From: Microvirga arabica | GTDB taxonomy: Bacteria > Pseudomonadota > Alphaproteobacteria > Rhizobiales > Beijerinckiaceae | Assembly (NCBI RefSeq): GCF_016811235.1 | Contig: NZ_JAFBID010000056.1 | Span: 1-43,084 of the forward strand | Direction of reading: 5' to 3' | Length of the DNA stretch: 43,084 nt | Shown: positions 16,223 to 23,452 of the stretch, piece by piece | How the letters are laid out: every line of letters starts with the position of its first letter | Numbering within the stretch: position 1 is the first letter of the stretch | The notes under the pieces: generated by a model | Databases searched by the model: none | Seen by the model: the letters and a program-made list of their open reading frames with translations, nothing else | What the model was told of the DNA's origin: nothing | Position numbers and translations under genes: made by a program

Positions 16223-16672
16223 TTGACCACGCTCAAGGAATTCGAGGATGCCCTGCGCGAGCAGGGAATGCACATGGCGCTGGCCATCCTGCAGAAGCTG
16301 CGGGATCGTGACCGCACGAAGCGTTCTGTGGCCCCTGCGCGACGCATCGCCGGGCGCAAGATGACGCCGGAACTGGCGAGGCGCATCCTGGAGCTGCACG
16401 CGACCACCGAGATGACCCAGCAGGAGATCGCCTTCCAGCTTGGCGTCAATCAAGGCCGCGTCAACGAGGTGATCAAGCGCGGGAAGTGGCTGGACGACAA
16501 CCCGGCAGCCCCGGAGGCCGTCGCAAGGGATAAGGCGAAGGCCCGGATGGCTGATCCAAGTGCCCGAAAGCGCGCGGAGAAGCGGGACGTTCGAGCCTCC
16601 GCGTCTCCCGACAAGAAGCGCCCAAGCCCGAAAACAGGCAGTCCGGCTCAATTGCTGCTTGGTGACCTGTAG
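16223..16672 (+). CDS. Helix-turn-helix protein of unknown function
   Basis: This 149-aa basic protein carries a clear helix-turn-helix at about residues 64-84 (MTQQEIAFQLGVNQGRVNEV), similar to sigma-like or resolvase-type motifs. A disordered Lys/Arg-rich tail follows, ending SPAQLLLGDL. The start is taken as TTG 16223 with AAGGAG ten bases upstream; an internal ATG at 16268 is the alternative. It is likely a small DNA-binding regulator, and no target can be named. It lies 124 bp after the pentapeptide gene on the same strand and just before a leftward candidate sRNA. Confidence 0.65.
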   Translation: MTTLKEFEDALREQGMHMALAILQKLRDRDRTKRSVAPARRIAGRKMTPELARRILELHATTEMTQQEIAFQLGVNQGRVNEVIKRGKWLDDNPAAPEAVARDKAKARMADPSARKRAEKRDVRASASPDKKRPSPKTGSPAQLLLGDL

Positions 16673-16703
16673 ATTTACCGGTTCGCTTTCGGCGAGATTT
16701 CCA

Positions 16704-16768
16704 GAAAAAACCCCGCCCGGTGGGGCAGGGTTGAGTGATCTCCTCGCCTTCGGTTGTTAAGCCGAAAA
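16704..16768 (-). ncRNA. Candidate small RNA 1 (sigma-70-type promoter, intrinsic terminator)
   Basis: On the minus strand a consensus -35 TTGACA (16799-16804) is followed after 17 bp by CCTAAT (16776-16781). The expected transcript begins near 16768. It would hold a small hairpin (TTCGG at 16762-16766 pairing with CCGAA at 16749-16753) and end in a 9-bp hairpin (arms at 16724-16732 and 16709-16717, one G-U) followed by six U. Its length would be about 65 nt, with no ORF. The terminator has no T tract rightward, so it does not serve the upstream helix-turn-helix gene. I do not recognise a known RNA family. Confidence 0.55.
16705..16732 (-). terminator. Leftward rho-independent terminator of candidate sRNA 1
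   Basis: AACCCTGCC and GGCGGGGTT (minus strand) pair over 9 bp with one G-U and a 6-base loop, followed by six T (16705-16710). No protein gene on the minus strand ends nearby. Confidence 0.75.
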
Positions 16769-16997
16769 CATAGGTATTAGGACATTCGCGAATAGCAATG
16801 TCAATCCATTTTAAATAGTTTGTTAAGAGACTTATTTTCACGTTCTATAGATAATATTCTCAATTGCGAAGGTAGTAATACTTTTTTGCCACTTGAATAC
16901 TTGAGGTTTTATCAACTGTTGCTGGTTTGCCATAGCATTCCCGTAGGTAAGGAGCGTAAGTTTTGCCCGTTGATCCTCACATCAAGGGGTTACGGTC

Positions 16998-17777
16998 ATG
17001 AGAAAACGCGTACTGAGTCTCCTGACAGGGGTTGCCGGCGTGACGCTTGCTGCAGCCGCTGCCTCTGCTGCGGACCTCCCGGCCCGCGCAGCACCGCCTC
17101 CGGCTCCTTTTGTCGCGGCGGCCCCGATTTTCACCTGGACCGGCTTTTACGGCGGCGTGAATGCCGGTTGGGGCTGGCGCGGTGATGATGAGGAATCGGT
17201 CGTTCTCGGCGGCGCAACCCCCGGAACCCTGGTCTTTCCAGATAATGGGGATGGTGGTTTCACGGGCGGCGCCCAGATCGGTTACAACTATCAGATCGGG
17301 TCCTTCGTGATCGGTCTCGAGACGGACATCCAATGGGCGGACACCGACGAGGCCGAGGACGTCAGGTTCTTCCCGGCCGGTGCTCCCGGTACTTTCGTGC
17401 CTGGTGAATTCGACAACAACCTGTCGGATTGGTTCGGCACTGTCCGGGCTCGTGCAGGCGTCGCGTTCGACCGCGTCCTGATCTACGCCACAGGTGGCCT
17501 TGCCTACTCGGATGATACTACCGGTTGGGTGGCGGGCGGCGGCGTGGAATGGGCGCTTCCCGTCAACTGGTTCGGCTCTGCGGCGGTCACCTTCGGCATC
17601 GAGGGATTGTGGCTCAGCTTCGATGAGGACGATGACGACTTCAACGGAGTGGTGGGAACCTTCACGCCTGCTGGCGGAGGCGCGGCCATTCCGGTGGTAG
17701 CTCCGACACGAGGGGACAACGAGAACGACTTCTTCGTTGCCCGCGCAAAGCTGAACTTCAAGTTCGGCACGTTCTGA
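16998..17777 (+). CDS. Omp25/Omp31-family outer-membrane beta-barrel protein
   Basis: This 259-aa protein has a signal peptide of about 25 residues (VTLAAAAASA before ADLPARAA). The typical rhizobial porin-family start FTWTGFYGGVNAGWGW follows, then alternating amphipathic strands and a C-terminal phenylalanine (KFGTF), the outer-membrane insertion signal. The family contributes to envelope integrity as an 8-stranded barrel; specific transport is not implied. Gly/Asp-rich loops (SFDEDDDDFNGVV) are surface exposed by prediction. It is preceded by a long AT-rich leader and followed by a strong terminator. Confidence 0.88.
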   Translation: MRKRVLSLLTGVAGVTLAAAAASAADLPARAAPPPAPFVAAAPIFTWTGFYGGVNAGWGWRGDDEESVVLGGATPGTLVFPDNGDGGFTGGAQIGYNYQIGSFVIGLETDIQWADTDEAEDVRFFPAGAPGTFVPGEFDNNLSDWFGTVRARAGVAFDRVLIYATGGLAYSDDTTGWVAGGGVEWALPVNWFGSAAVTFGIEGLWLSFDEDDDDFNGVVGTFTPAGGGAAIPVVAPTRGDNENDFFVARAKLNFKFGTF

Positions 17778-17800
17778 GGCGACACTGGCCTGTGGCCGAC

Positions 17801-17827
17801 GGGGTTCGGGAAACCCGGGCCCCTTTT
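17801..17827 (+). terminator. Rho-independent terminator after the OMP gene
   Basis: GGGGTTCGGG (17801-17810) pairs with CCCGGGCCCC (17814-17823) over 10 bp including two G-U, with an AAA loop and then TTTT. It lies 23 bases after the OMP stop. Confidence 0.85.
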
Positions 17828-17860
17828 CATTACGAGCCGGCAAAGCCCGTAAAGGGTCCC

Positions 17861-17908
17861 AAAAAGAAATAGCCGCGACCCGTCCTTAAAGGATCTGTGG
17901 TCGCGGCT
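17861..17908 (-). terminator. Leftward terminator-like hairpin of candidate sRNA 2
   Basis: AGCCGCGAC (17871-17879) and GTCGCGGCT (17900-17908) form a perfect 9-bp stem; the 20-base loop contains a minor TCCTT/AAGGA pairing. Read leftward it is followed by ATTTCTTTTT. The long loop makes it a weaker terminator than the others. Confidence 0.6.
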
Positions 17909-17948
17909 CCGGCCCGTAGTTGCCCCCACGGGAAGCTCAGCTCTAGAG
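17862..17948 (-). ncRNA. Candidate small RNA 2 (leftward, EcfG-like promoter)
   Basis: On the minus strand GGAAC (17977-17981) is followed after 18 bp by CGTT (17955-17958). The predicted RNA starts near 17948. It contains a hairpin CCCGT/ACGGG (17928-17932 and 17913-17917) and ends in a 9-bp hairpin (17900-17908 with 17871-17879) followed by ATTTCTTTTT. No ORF fits. The promoter spacing is one base longer than the usual 16-17. It is transcribed away from candidate sRNA 3. Confidence 0.45.
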
Positions 17949-18008
17949 CCGGAAAACGTGACCTCATTGAGGCGCTGTTCCGGCTACAAAAATTTTTCAA
18001 AAAAGTTT

Positions 18009-18033
18009 GGAACCAACTTTCGGCGCCAGCGTT
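18009..18033 (+). promoter_or_regulatory. EcfG-type promoter, rightward
   Basis: GGAAC (18009-18013), a 16-bp spacer and CGTT (18030-18033) match exactly the general-stress sigma factor consensus of Alphaproteobacteria (GGAAC-N16/17-CGTT). No protein gene lies downstream on this strand, only candidate sRNA 3. Confidence 0.6.
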
Positions 18034-18040
18034 ATCAGGC

Positions 18041-18107
18041 ATCTCCGGTCATTTTTGCCCCTACGGCCGGACACCTTAGAGCACCCTTTCGGGTGCTCTT
18101 TCTTTTT
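18041..18107 (+). ncRNA. Candidate small RNA 3 (rightward, EcfG-type promoter)
   Basis: From the GGAAC-N16-CGTT promoter a transcript would start near 18041 and end at the strong terminator at 18078-18107, giving about 67 nt. A weak TCCGG/CCGGA pairing spans the 5' part. No ORF or ribosome-binding site is seen. It is divergent from candidate sRNA 2, with the two -35 elements 27 bp apart around an AT-rich core. Confidence 0.55.
18078..18107 (+). terminator. Strong rightward rho-independent terminator
   Basis: AGAGCACCC (18078-18086), loop TTTC, GGGTGCTCT (18091-18099), then TTCTTTTT. A perfect 9-bp stem. The OMP gene already has its own terminator 250 bp upstream, so this one implies a separate rightward transcript. 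Confidence 0.9.
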
Positions 18108-18247
18108 GTAATCCCTTATCTTTTTCGAAATTCCGAATCACTGTCGAGCTTGAGCTTAAGAACTGCGAGTCAGGCGTTCAAGGCGTGTAAGCTTGGCTGT
18201 CATTGCAGCCGCGCAAAGCCGAATTGCCGGAATGAAAGCGAAGCAGT

Positions 18248-19480
18248 TCAATCATACTTGCGCTCGTCGGCAATGACCTTCCCGTCGTTCGGCAGGCCCC
18301 CGGGCGCGGCAAAGGTCACGTTGCCCTTCAGCTTGGCAACGCTGAGCAAGGTCGCGCCGACGGCAGCGGCGAGGTCGTCGCTCGGTGTTGCTGTTTCCGC
18401 TGCCAGGGTCATCACGTCCGTTTCGCCCTCGCGGGTCACGATCAGGCGGAGGCGCCCCAGTTCCGGGTGGCGGCGGCCGATCTCGGCCACCTGCTCGGGT
18501 CGCACGAACATGCCCTTGACCTTGGTGGCCTGATCGGCCCGGCCCATCCAGCCCTTGATGCGCATGTTGGTGCGCCCGCAAGGGCTCGCGCCCGCCATGA
18601 CGGCCGTGAGGTCGCCGAGGGCAAGGCGAATGAAGGGGTGGTGCGGATCGAAGGTAGTGACGACGATCTCACCCACCTCTCCCTCAGGCACTGGATCGCC
18701 GGTTCCGGGCCGGACGATCTCCACGATGATGTCCTCGTTGACCACGAGCCCTTCGCGGGCGGAGGTCTCATGGGCGATGAAGCCGAGATCCGCCGTGGCA
18801 TAGGCCTGATAGGCCTCAATGCCCTTTGAGGAGAACTCCTCCTGCAGCGATTTTGGAAAGGCTGCACCCGACACGAGCGCGCGTCTGAGCGATGAGATGT
18901 CTCGTCCCCCCGCGGCTGCGCCGTCGAGCAGGATCTTGAGAAAGTCCGGCGTGCCGCAATAGGCTACCGGACGATAGGCCTCGATGAGTTCGAACTGCTG
19001 CTCGGTGTTGCCGGGTCCGGCCGGAATGACGGCGCAGCCCAAGGCCCGCGCACCGGAATCCATGATGAATCCGCCCGGCGTCAGGTGATAGCTGAAGGTG
19101 TTGAGCACCACATCGCCGCGCCGGAAGCCGGCGGCGAAGAGCCCGCGGGCCGACCGCCACGGGTCGGCGGCGTCCGGCTCGGGTTCGAAGATCGGGCCCG
19201 GCGAGGTGAAAAGACGCCCGAAGGATCCGGGCGCACCGGCCACAAAGCCGCCGAAGGGCAGGGCGCCTTTTTGCAGCCCCGGCAGCTCGGCCTTGCGCAG
19301 CACGGGCAAGGCTGCCAGAGCCTCGCGGCTCGTGATGCCGGCAGGATCGATCCCCTTCAGCCGCTCGGCATAGGCTGGCGAGCGGATAGCATGCCGAAGG
19401 ATTTCGGGGAGCCGCGCAAAGAGCGCAGCCTCGCGCTCGTTGGGATCACGGGTTTCGAGAGCGTCGTAATGATCCGCCAA
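18248..19480 (-). CDS. PaaK-like adenylate-forming protein (phenylacetate-CoA ligase family, P-loop variant)
   Basis: This 410-aa protein is alignable by eye to the phenylacetate-CoA ligase family. NTFSYHLTPGGFIMDSGARALG and GNTEQQFELIEAYRPVAYCGTP precede the core, then YATADLGFIAHE, VVNEDIIVEIV and the C-terminal VKGMFVRPEQVAEI block. At the position of the usual SSGTTGKPT phosphate loop it has RLFTSPGPIFEPE, which lacks the GTTG core. It may form a CoA thioester with a different ATP contact or have another role. It is the last gene of the operon carrying an ABC importer and an acyl-CoA synthetase, suggesting activation of the imported carboxylate. The acid itself is not identifiable. Confidence 0.75.
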   Translation of the reverse strand: MADHYDALETRDPNEREAALFARLPEILRHAIRSPAYAERLKGIDPAGITSREALAALPVLRKAELPGLQKGALPFGGFVAGAPGSFGRLFTSPGPIFEPEPDAADPWRSARGLFAAGFRRGDVVLNTFSYHLTPGGFIMDSGARALGCAVIPAGPGNTEQQFELIEAYRPVAYCGTPDFLKILLDGAAAGGRDISSLRRALVSGAAFPKSLQEEFSSKGIEAYQAYATADLGFIAHETSAREGLVVNEDIIVEIVRPGTGDPVPEGEVGEIVVTTFDPHHPFIRLALGDLTAVMAGASPCGRTNMRIKGWMGRADQATKVKGMFVRPEQVAEIGRRHPELGRLRLIVTREGETDVMTLAAETATPSDDLAAAVGATLLSVAKLKGNVTFAAPGGLPNDGKVIADERKYD

Positions 19481-19513
19481 GAGCGCGTCTCCCGTTCAAC
19501 AGAATGCTTTCGG

Positions 19514-19541
19514 GAGATCGTCGGACAAGCCCGACGATCTC
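19514..19541 (-). promoter_or_regulatory. Intercistronic 11-bp hairpin before the PaaK-like gene
   Basis: GAGATCGTCGG (19514-19524) pairs perfectly with CCGACGATCTC (19531-19541) around a 6-base loop, between the DUF805 stop and the PaaK-like start. It has no T tract leftward. It may tune mRNA decay or expression of the last gene. Confidence 0.55.
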
Positions 19542-19570
19542 ACCATGAATGTGCCAGCGCCGGCAGCGTT

Positions 19571-19960
19571 TCAAGCGCGGACCATGTGTGCGTTTGAAAT
19601 TGATGCCTGCATCGGATCCGGCCCGAACTGGTTCGGCCCAACGGTGCCGCGCTGGCAGAAGAACACGATAAGCACGACCGCGCCAACAAACGGAATGAGG
19701 CCAAGCAGGAGCCACCAGCCCGACCTGTCGGTATCGTGCAAGCGGCGCACACCCGCAGCGATGCTGGGAACCAGAAGAGCCAGCGTGGCGATCAGGTAGA
19801 GAAGCGGGATGTCGCCGAAGATCACGGAGTCCAGAACGCTGGCGACGATGTTCGCGATTACCATGAACAGGAAGAAGTACCAGTACTCCGAACGCTGAGC
19901 CCGCCCGGAGAAGGTGGCGTATTTGTTGAGACAGGTTTTGATCGCTTGAGAAAAGTCCAT
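19571..19960 (-). CDS. DUF805 membrane protein
   Basis: This 129-aa inner-membrane protein of the DUF805 (YhaH) family has the hallmark N-terminus FSGRAQRSEYWYFFLF (about residues 18-33) and the RRLHDTDRSGWWLLLGLIP motif near 70-88. About four helices are expected. The family's function is unknown. GGGGG lies a few bases before the ATG. It is inserted between the last ABC transporter gene and the PaaK-like gene of the operon, and has a palindrome and a possible promoter of its own upstream. Confidence 0.88.
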   Translation of the reverse strand: MDFSQAIKTCLNKYATFSGRAQRSEYWYFFLFMVIANIVASVLDSVIFGDIPLLYLIATLALLVPSIAAGVRRLHDTDRSGWWLLLGLIPFVGAVVLIVFFCQRGTVGPNQFGPDPMQASISNAHMVRA

Positions 19961-20025
19961 TGAGTGCCCCCAGTAAGGAATGACGCGAGCTGTTCATCGC
20001 TCACATCGGACCCTAAGAAAAGCTA

Positions 20026-20038
20026 TGACGTAACGTCA
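20026..20038. promoter_or_regulatory. 13-bp palindrome (candidate operator) before DUF805
   Basis: TGACGT-A-ACGTCA is a perfect palindrome in the 103-bp gap between livF and the DUF805 gene. Read leftward it begins a TTGACG that could be a -35 box, with TAGGGT 18 bp further as a poor -10. It suggests separate control of DUF805 and the PaaK-like gene. Confidence 0.45.
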
Positions 20039-20063
20039 AGTGCGGTTCGGCACATCCCCGGCT

Positions 20064-20900
20064 TCACGCCAGCCAACGCTTGCGCCGCTTGTAGCTTTTC
20101 ACGGCGCGGAACGACTTGCGGTCGCCCTCTGATACGCCGAGGTAGAACTCCTTCACGTCCTCATTCTCGCGCAGCATCTGCGCCGGCCCGTCCATCACCA
20201 CGCGGCCGGTCTCGAGGATGTAGCCGTAGGTCGCGTATTTGAGCGCCATGTTGGTGTTCTGCTCCGCGAGCAGGAAGGACACGCCTTCCGTGGCATTGAG
20301 CTTGCGCACGATCTCGAAGATCTCCTCCACGATCTGTGGCGCGAGGCCCATGGAAGGTTCGTCCAGCAGGATCATCGAGGGCTTGGACATCATGGCGCGG
20401 CCGATAGCGCACATCTGCTGCTCGCCGCCAGATGTGTAGCCCGCCATGGAGGTGCGCCGCTGCTTAAGGCGCGGGAAGTATTCGTAGATGGCCTCGATGT
20501 CGCGCCGGATGGCGGCATTGCCGTCCTTGCGCGTGAAGGCGCCGGTGAGCAGGTTTTCCTCAATGGTGAGATGGCCGAAGCAGTGGCGGCCCTCCAGCAC
20601 CTGGATGCAGCCGCGCCGGACGAGTTCGTTCGGGGACAGCTTATCGACGCGCTCGCCGTTGAACTCGATCGAGCCCTTTGTCACCTCGCCGCGCTCGGCG
20701 CGCAACAGGTTGGATATGGCCTTGAGTGTCGTCGTCTTGCCGGCGCCGTTCGCGCCGAGCAGCGCCACGATGCCTCCCTTGGGCACGTTCAGCGAGACGC
20801 CTTTGAGCACGAGGATCACATGGTCGTAGACGACCTCGATGTTGTTGACCGTGAGGACGGTTTGGGTCGCCTGCGGTTGCATCTGAACGGCGCTGCTCAT
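20064..20900 (-). CDS. livF: HAAT (branched-chain amino-acid type) ABC transporter ATP-binding protein, LivF-like
   Basis: This 278-aa ATPase has Walker A GANGAGKTT, the signature-region TSGGEQQMCAIGRAMM and Walker B SMILLDEPSMGLAP. The latter two are typical of LivF. The C-terminal ~30 residues are unusually basic (SYKRRKRWLA). It pairs with the LivG-like ATPase at 24419 in one importer. Gene order in the operon is synthetase, livG, livH, livM, livK, livF. Substrate is inferred to be a carboxylate rather than an amino acid because two acyl-activating genes share the operon. Confidence 0.9.
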   Translation of the reverse strand: MSSAVQMQPQATQTVLTVNNIEVVYDHVILVLKGVSLNVPKGGIVALLGANGAGKTTTLKAISNLLRAERGEVTKGSIEFNGERVDKLSPNELVRRGCIQVLEGRHCFGHLTIEENLLTGAFTRKDGNAAIRRDIEAIYEYFPRLKQRRTSMAGYTSGGEQQMCAIGRAMMSKPSMILLDEPSMGLAPQIVEEIFEIVRKLNATEGVSFLLAEQNTNMALKYATYGYILETGRVVMDGPAQMLRENEDVKEFYLGVSEGDRKSFRAVKSYKRRKRWLA

Positions 20901-20962
20901 GTGCGCTTCCTGTCAGGAGGAGGGGAGGCATGCGGGCACCCCGCCCGCATGCCCTCAGTGCA

Positions 20963-22285
20963 TCAGCTCGCCTTGTCGCAAGCCTCAGTCCGCTTGGGCC
21001 AGCCGGCGTTCTTCTCGGCATAGTCCTTCGCGGCGGCTTCGAGCTGACCTTTCACGCGATCGGTCATCGGCTCGATGGGGTTGGAGATCTTCACCCACTT
21101 GGTGCCATCCCATTCCTGCATGAAGGCGGCGCGGTGGCCATTGTGGTCCGAGCAGGACAGCACGAGCTGGTCGGTGAAGCCTTCGAGCCCAAGCTCCTTC
21201 AGGCGAGCCGGATCGAGCTTGATGTTCTCCATGCCACGGCGCACGTCCTCACCGGTCACGACCTTCTTGCCGGTGACCTTCTGCGCCTGGGCAATGCCCT
21301 CGGCAATCAGCAGGGAGTTGTAGACGCCGCGGTTGTAGAGAAGCTCGCCGACCTTGTCCTTCGAAGCCTTGGAGAGGCCCTTGTCGACCACGTGCTTCTG
21401 GATGTCCTGGATGGCGGGGAAGTTCGTTCCCACCGCATGCCAGTTGAGCATCTTGAAACCCTTCGCGCCGGCGCCGCCCGCACGGGCGTCGTCCTCACCC
21501 GGCCACCACACCGAGTAGAACTTGTCCATCGGATAACCGGACCGGACAGCTTCCTTCACGGCTGCGCCGTTCATGGAGCCCCAGCCCCACATGATCATAT
21601 AGTCGGGCCGGTCGCGGCGGGCGCTGAGCCATTGCGAAGACTGGTTCTGCATGTCCTGCGCGGCGACGGGGTAAAGCGCGACTTCGAAGCCGATATCCTT
21701 CGCCAGCTCCTGGAGCAGCGGCACCGGCTCCTTGCCGAAGGCGGCGTCGAGATGCAGGAAGCCGATCTTCTTGCCCTTCAGCTTCTCCAGTCCGCCTTCC
21801 TTCTCGCCGATGTACTTGACGATCATCGACAGGCCATCCCAATAGGTGGCCGGCGGGTTGAACACCCAGGGGAAGATGTCGCCACGGGCCGAAGCCGAGA
21901 GGCCATAGGCCATGGACAGGATCGGGATCTTGTCCACGGAGGCGCGCGGGATGAGTGGCAGTGTGATGCCCGTCGACCATGGGTTCACGATGACCGGGTT
22001 CTTGCCCTTGACGGATTCATAGCATTCGACGCCCTTCTTGGTGTCGTAGCCGGTCTCGCATTCCTCAAGCACGAGCTTCACGCCGCCGATGCCCCCGTCG
22101 CGCTCGTTCAGCATGCGCAGGTAATCGTGCATGCCGTCGGCGATGTGGGTACCGGATCCGGCGAAGGGTCCGGTGCGGTAGGTGAAGAGGGGAACATAGA
22201 CCGAGTCCTGCGCGAAGGCAGGCAGGGCCATGCCGGCGAGCATAGTCGCGGCGGCTAATCCAAGACCTAATTTGCGAAACGACAT
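20963..22285 (-). CDS. livK: HAAT-type periplasmic substrate-binding protein, LivK-like
   Basis: This 440-aa periplasmic type I binding protein has a signal peptide of about 26 residues (MAGLPAFA-type end: GMALPAFA before QDSVYVPLF). Two alternating alpha/beta lobes follow, with NPWSTGITLPLIPRASVDKIPI in the hinge region. It is longer than classical LivK (~370 aa), as is common for members that bind aromatic or aliphatic acids. The ATG at 22285 is preceded by GGGAGG; the open frame continues upstream through non-coding sequence. It captures the substrate for LivH/LivM. Confidence 0.9.
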   Translation of the reverse strand: MSFRKLGLGLAAATMLAGMALPAFAQDSVYVPLFTYRTGPFAGSGTHIADGMHDYLRMLNERDGGIGGVKLVLEECETGYDTKKGVECYESVKGKNPVIVNPWSTGITLPLIPRASVDKIPILSMAYGLSASARGDIFPWVFNPPATYWDGLSMIVKYIGEKEGGLEKLKGKKIGFLHLDAAFGKEPVPLLQELAKDIGFEVALYPVAAQDMQNQSSQWLSARRDRPDYMIMWGWGSMNGAAVKEAVRSGYPMDKFYSVWWPGEDDARAGGAGAKGFKMLNWHAVGTNFPAIQDIQKHVVDKGLSKASKDKVGELLYNRGVYNSLLIAEGIAQAQKVTGKKVVTGEDVRRGMENIKLDPARLKELGLEGFTDQLVLSCSDHNGHRAAFMQEWDGTKWVKISNPIEPMTDRVKGQLEAAAKDYAEKNAGWPKRTEACDKAS

Positions 22286-22353
22286 TCGTTTCCTCCCGTT
22301 GTATCGGCTAAAGAGCCGAATTGTTGTTACGTCTGTCTCCTTGCGACCCGCCG

Positions 22354-23439
22354 TCAGTAGGGGAACGGCCAGACCAGGAGCTTCTGCTTGCCGATCTGCC
22401 AGAGCCGCGCGAGGCCGTGCGGTTCGACGATCAGGAAAAAGATGATGAGCGCACCCACGATCATGAAACGCAGGTGCTCGATCACGTCGGCACCCACCGA
22501 GATACCGAAGGGCGACATAATTGCCGGCAGCACGATGCCGAGCACGATCGGCAGGATGAAGATGAGCGCGGCGCCGAAGAACGAGCCGATAAGGCTCCCC
22601 AAGCCGCCGATGATCACCATGAACAGGATGAAGAAGGATTGGTTGATGTTGAACACGTCGTATTCGGCGCCGCCATACCAGAGGAACACGAGGAGCGCGC
22701 CGGCGACGCCGCAATAATAGGACGATACGGCAAAGGCCAGGAGCTTCGTCTGCAGCGGCCTGATGCCCATGAGCTCGGCCGCCAGATCCATGTCCCGGAT
22801 CGCGATCCACATGCGCCCGATGCGGCCATGAACGAGGTTCGAGGCGAGCCAGGTGAGCAGGATCACGATGGTGAGCACCACGAGGTAACGGGTCTGCGGC
22901 GTGGCGTTCGGACCCATGATCGGGGTGCCGAACAGGGTGCGCAGCGGCGCATCGAGGGCTCCCGAGACATTGTAGTTCACCAGCCACGGGATGCGGATGA
23001 AGCACCATTGCAGGAAGAATTGCGCGGCGAGGGTCGCGACTGCGAGATAAAAACCTTTAATGCGCAGCGAAGGCAGCCCAAACAGCGCGCCGATGGCGGC
23101 GGAAAAGAAACCGGAGACGAAGATCCAGACGATGACGTTCACCTCCGGGAAGGCCGTCATCAGCTTGTAGCAGGCATAGGCGCCCACGCCCATGAAAGCG
23201 CCGGTGCCCAGCGACAGCAGGCCCGTGTAGCCCGTGAGGATGTTCAGTCCGATGGAAGCCAGCGAGAACACCAGGAACGGGATCATCACCGCCTGCAGCA
23301 GGAAGCTGTTGCCGAGGAAGGCCAGTGCATAGGCGGCAATGATGATGAGGCCAAGCCCAATCCTGTCCTGGCGCAGGGGGAAGATTGCGCTGTCCGCCAC
23401 ATAGTTGGTCTTGAACTGGCCGGCCTCACGGTAGAGCAC
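22354..23439 (-). CDS. livM: HAAT-type ABC transporter permease, LivM-like
   Basis: This 361-aa inner-membrane permease has about ten hydrophobic segments and the LivM hallmark GLNILTGYTGLLSLGTGAFMGVGAY at about residues 65-90. The cytoplasmic loop GRIGRMWIAIRDMDLAAELMG contacts the ATPases. The start is GTG 23439, 13 bases after the livH stop. It forms the channel with LivH. Confidence 0.92.
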   Translation of the reverse strand: MLYREAGQFKTNYVADSAIFPLRQDRIGLGLIIIAAYALAFLGNSFLLQAVMIPFLVFSLASIGLNILTGYTGLLSLGTGAFMGVGAYACYKLMTAFPEVNVIVWIFVSGFFSAAIGALFGLPSLRIKGFYLAVATLAAQFFLQWCFIRIPWLVNYNVSGALDAPLRTLFGTPIMGPNATPQTRYLVVLTIVILLTWLASNLVHGRIGRMWIAIRDMDLAAELMGIRPLQTKLLAFAVSSYYCGVAGALLVFLWYGGAEYDVFNINQSFFILFMVIIGGLGSLIGSFFGAALIFILPIVLGIVLPAIMSPFGISVGADVIEHLRFMIVGALIIFFLIVEPHGLARLWQIGKQKLLVWPFPY

Positions 23440-23452
23440 TGAACAATCCTTC

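Larger units (their letters stand above)
16673..16997. other. 325-bp intergenic stretch with AT-rich leader of the OMP gene
   Basis: The left part holds the leftward candidate sRNA 1. The right part, about 16790-16960, is far more AT-rich than the rest of the window and lies directly before the outer-membrane protein gene. It has several possible -10 elements (TATAGA, GATAAT near 16845-16855) but no single convincing promoter. It probably contains the OMP promoter and a long 5' leader. Confidence 0.5.
17828..18247. other. 420-bp non-coding stretch between the OMP and PaaK-like genes
   Basis: No credible protein gene is present. The stretch holds two divergent EcfG-like promoters, two terminators facing outward, and an 8-bp stem (AGCCGGAA at 17947-17954 with TTCCGGCT at 17978-17985) overlapping the leftward promoter. 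From 18108 to 18247 nothing notable is seen; it forms the 3' flank of the PaaK-like gene. Confidence 0.6.

Noticed and set aside
17930..17990. A tRNA-like D-arm string (AGCTCAGCTCTAGAGC) in the non-coding stretch
   Set aside because: No matching anticodon stem, T-arm (GGTTCGAATCC type) or acceptor pairing follows, so it is not a tRNA.
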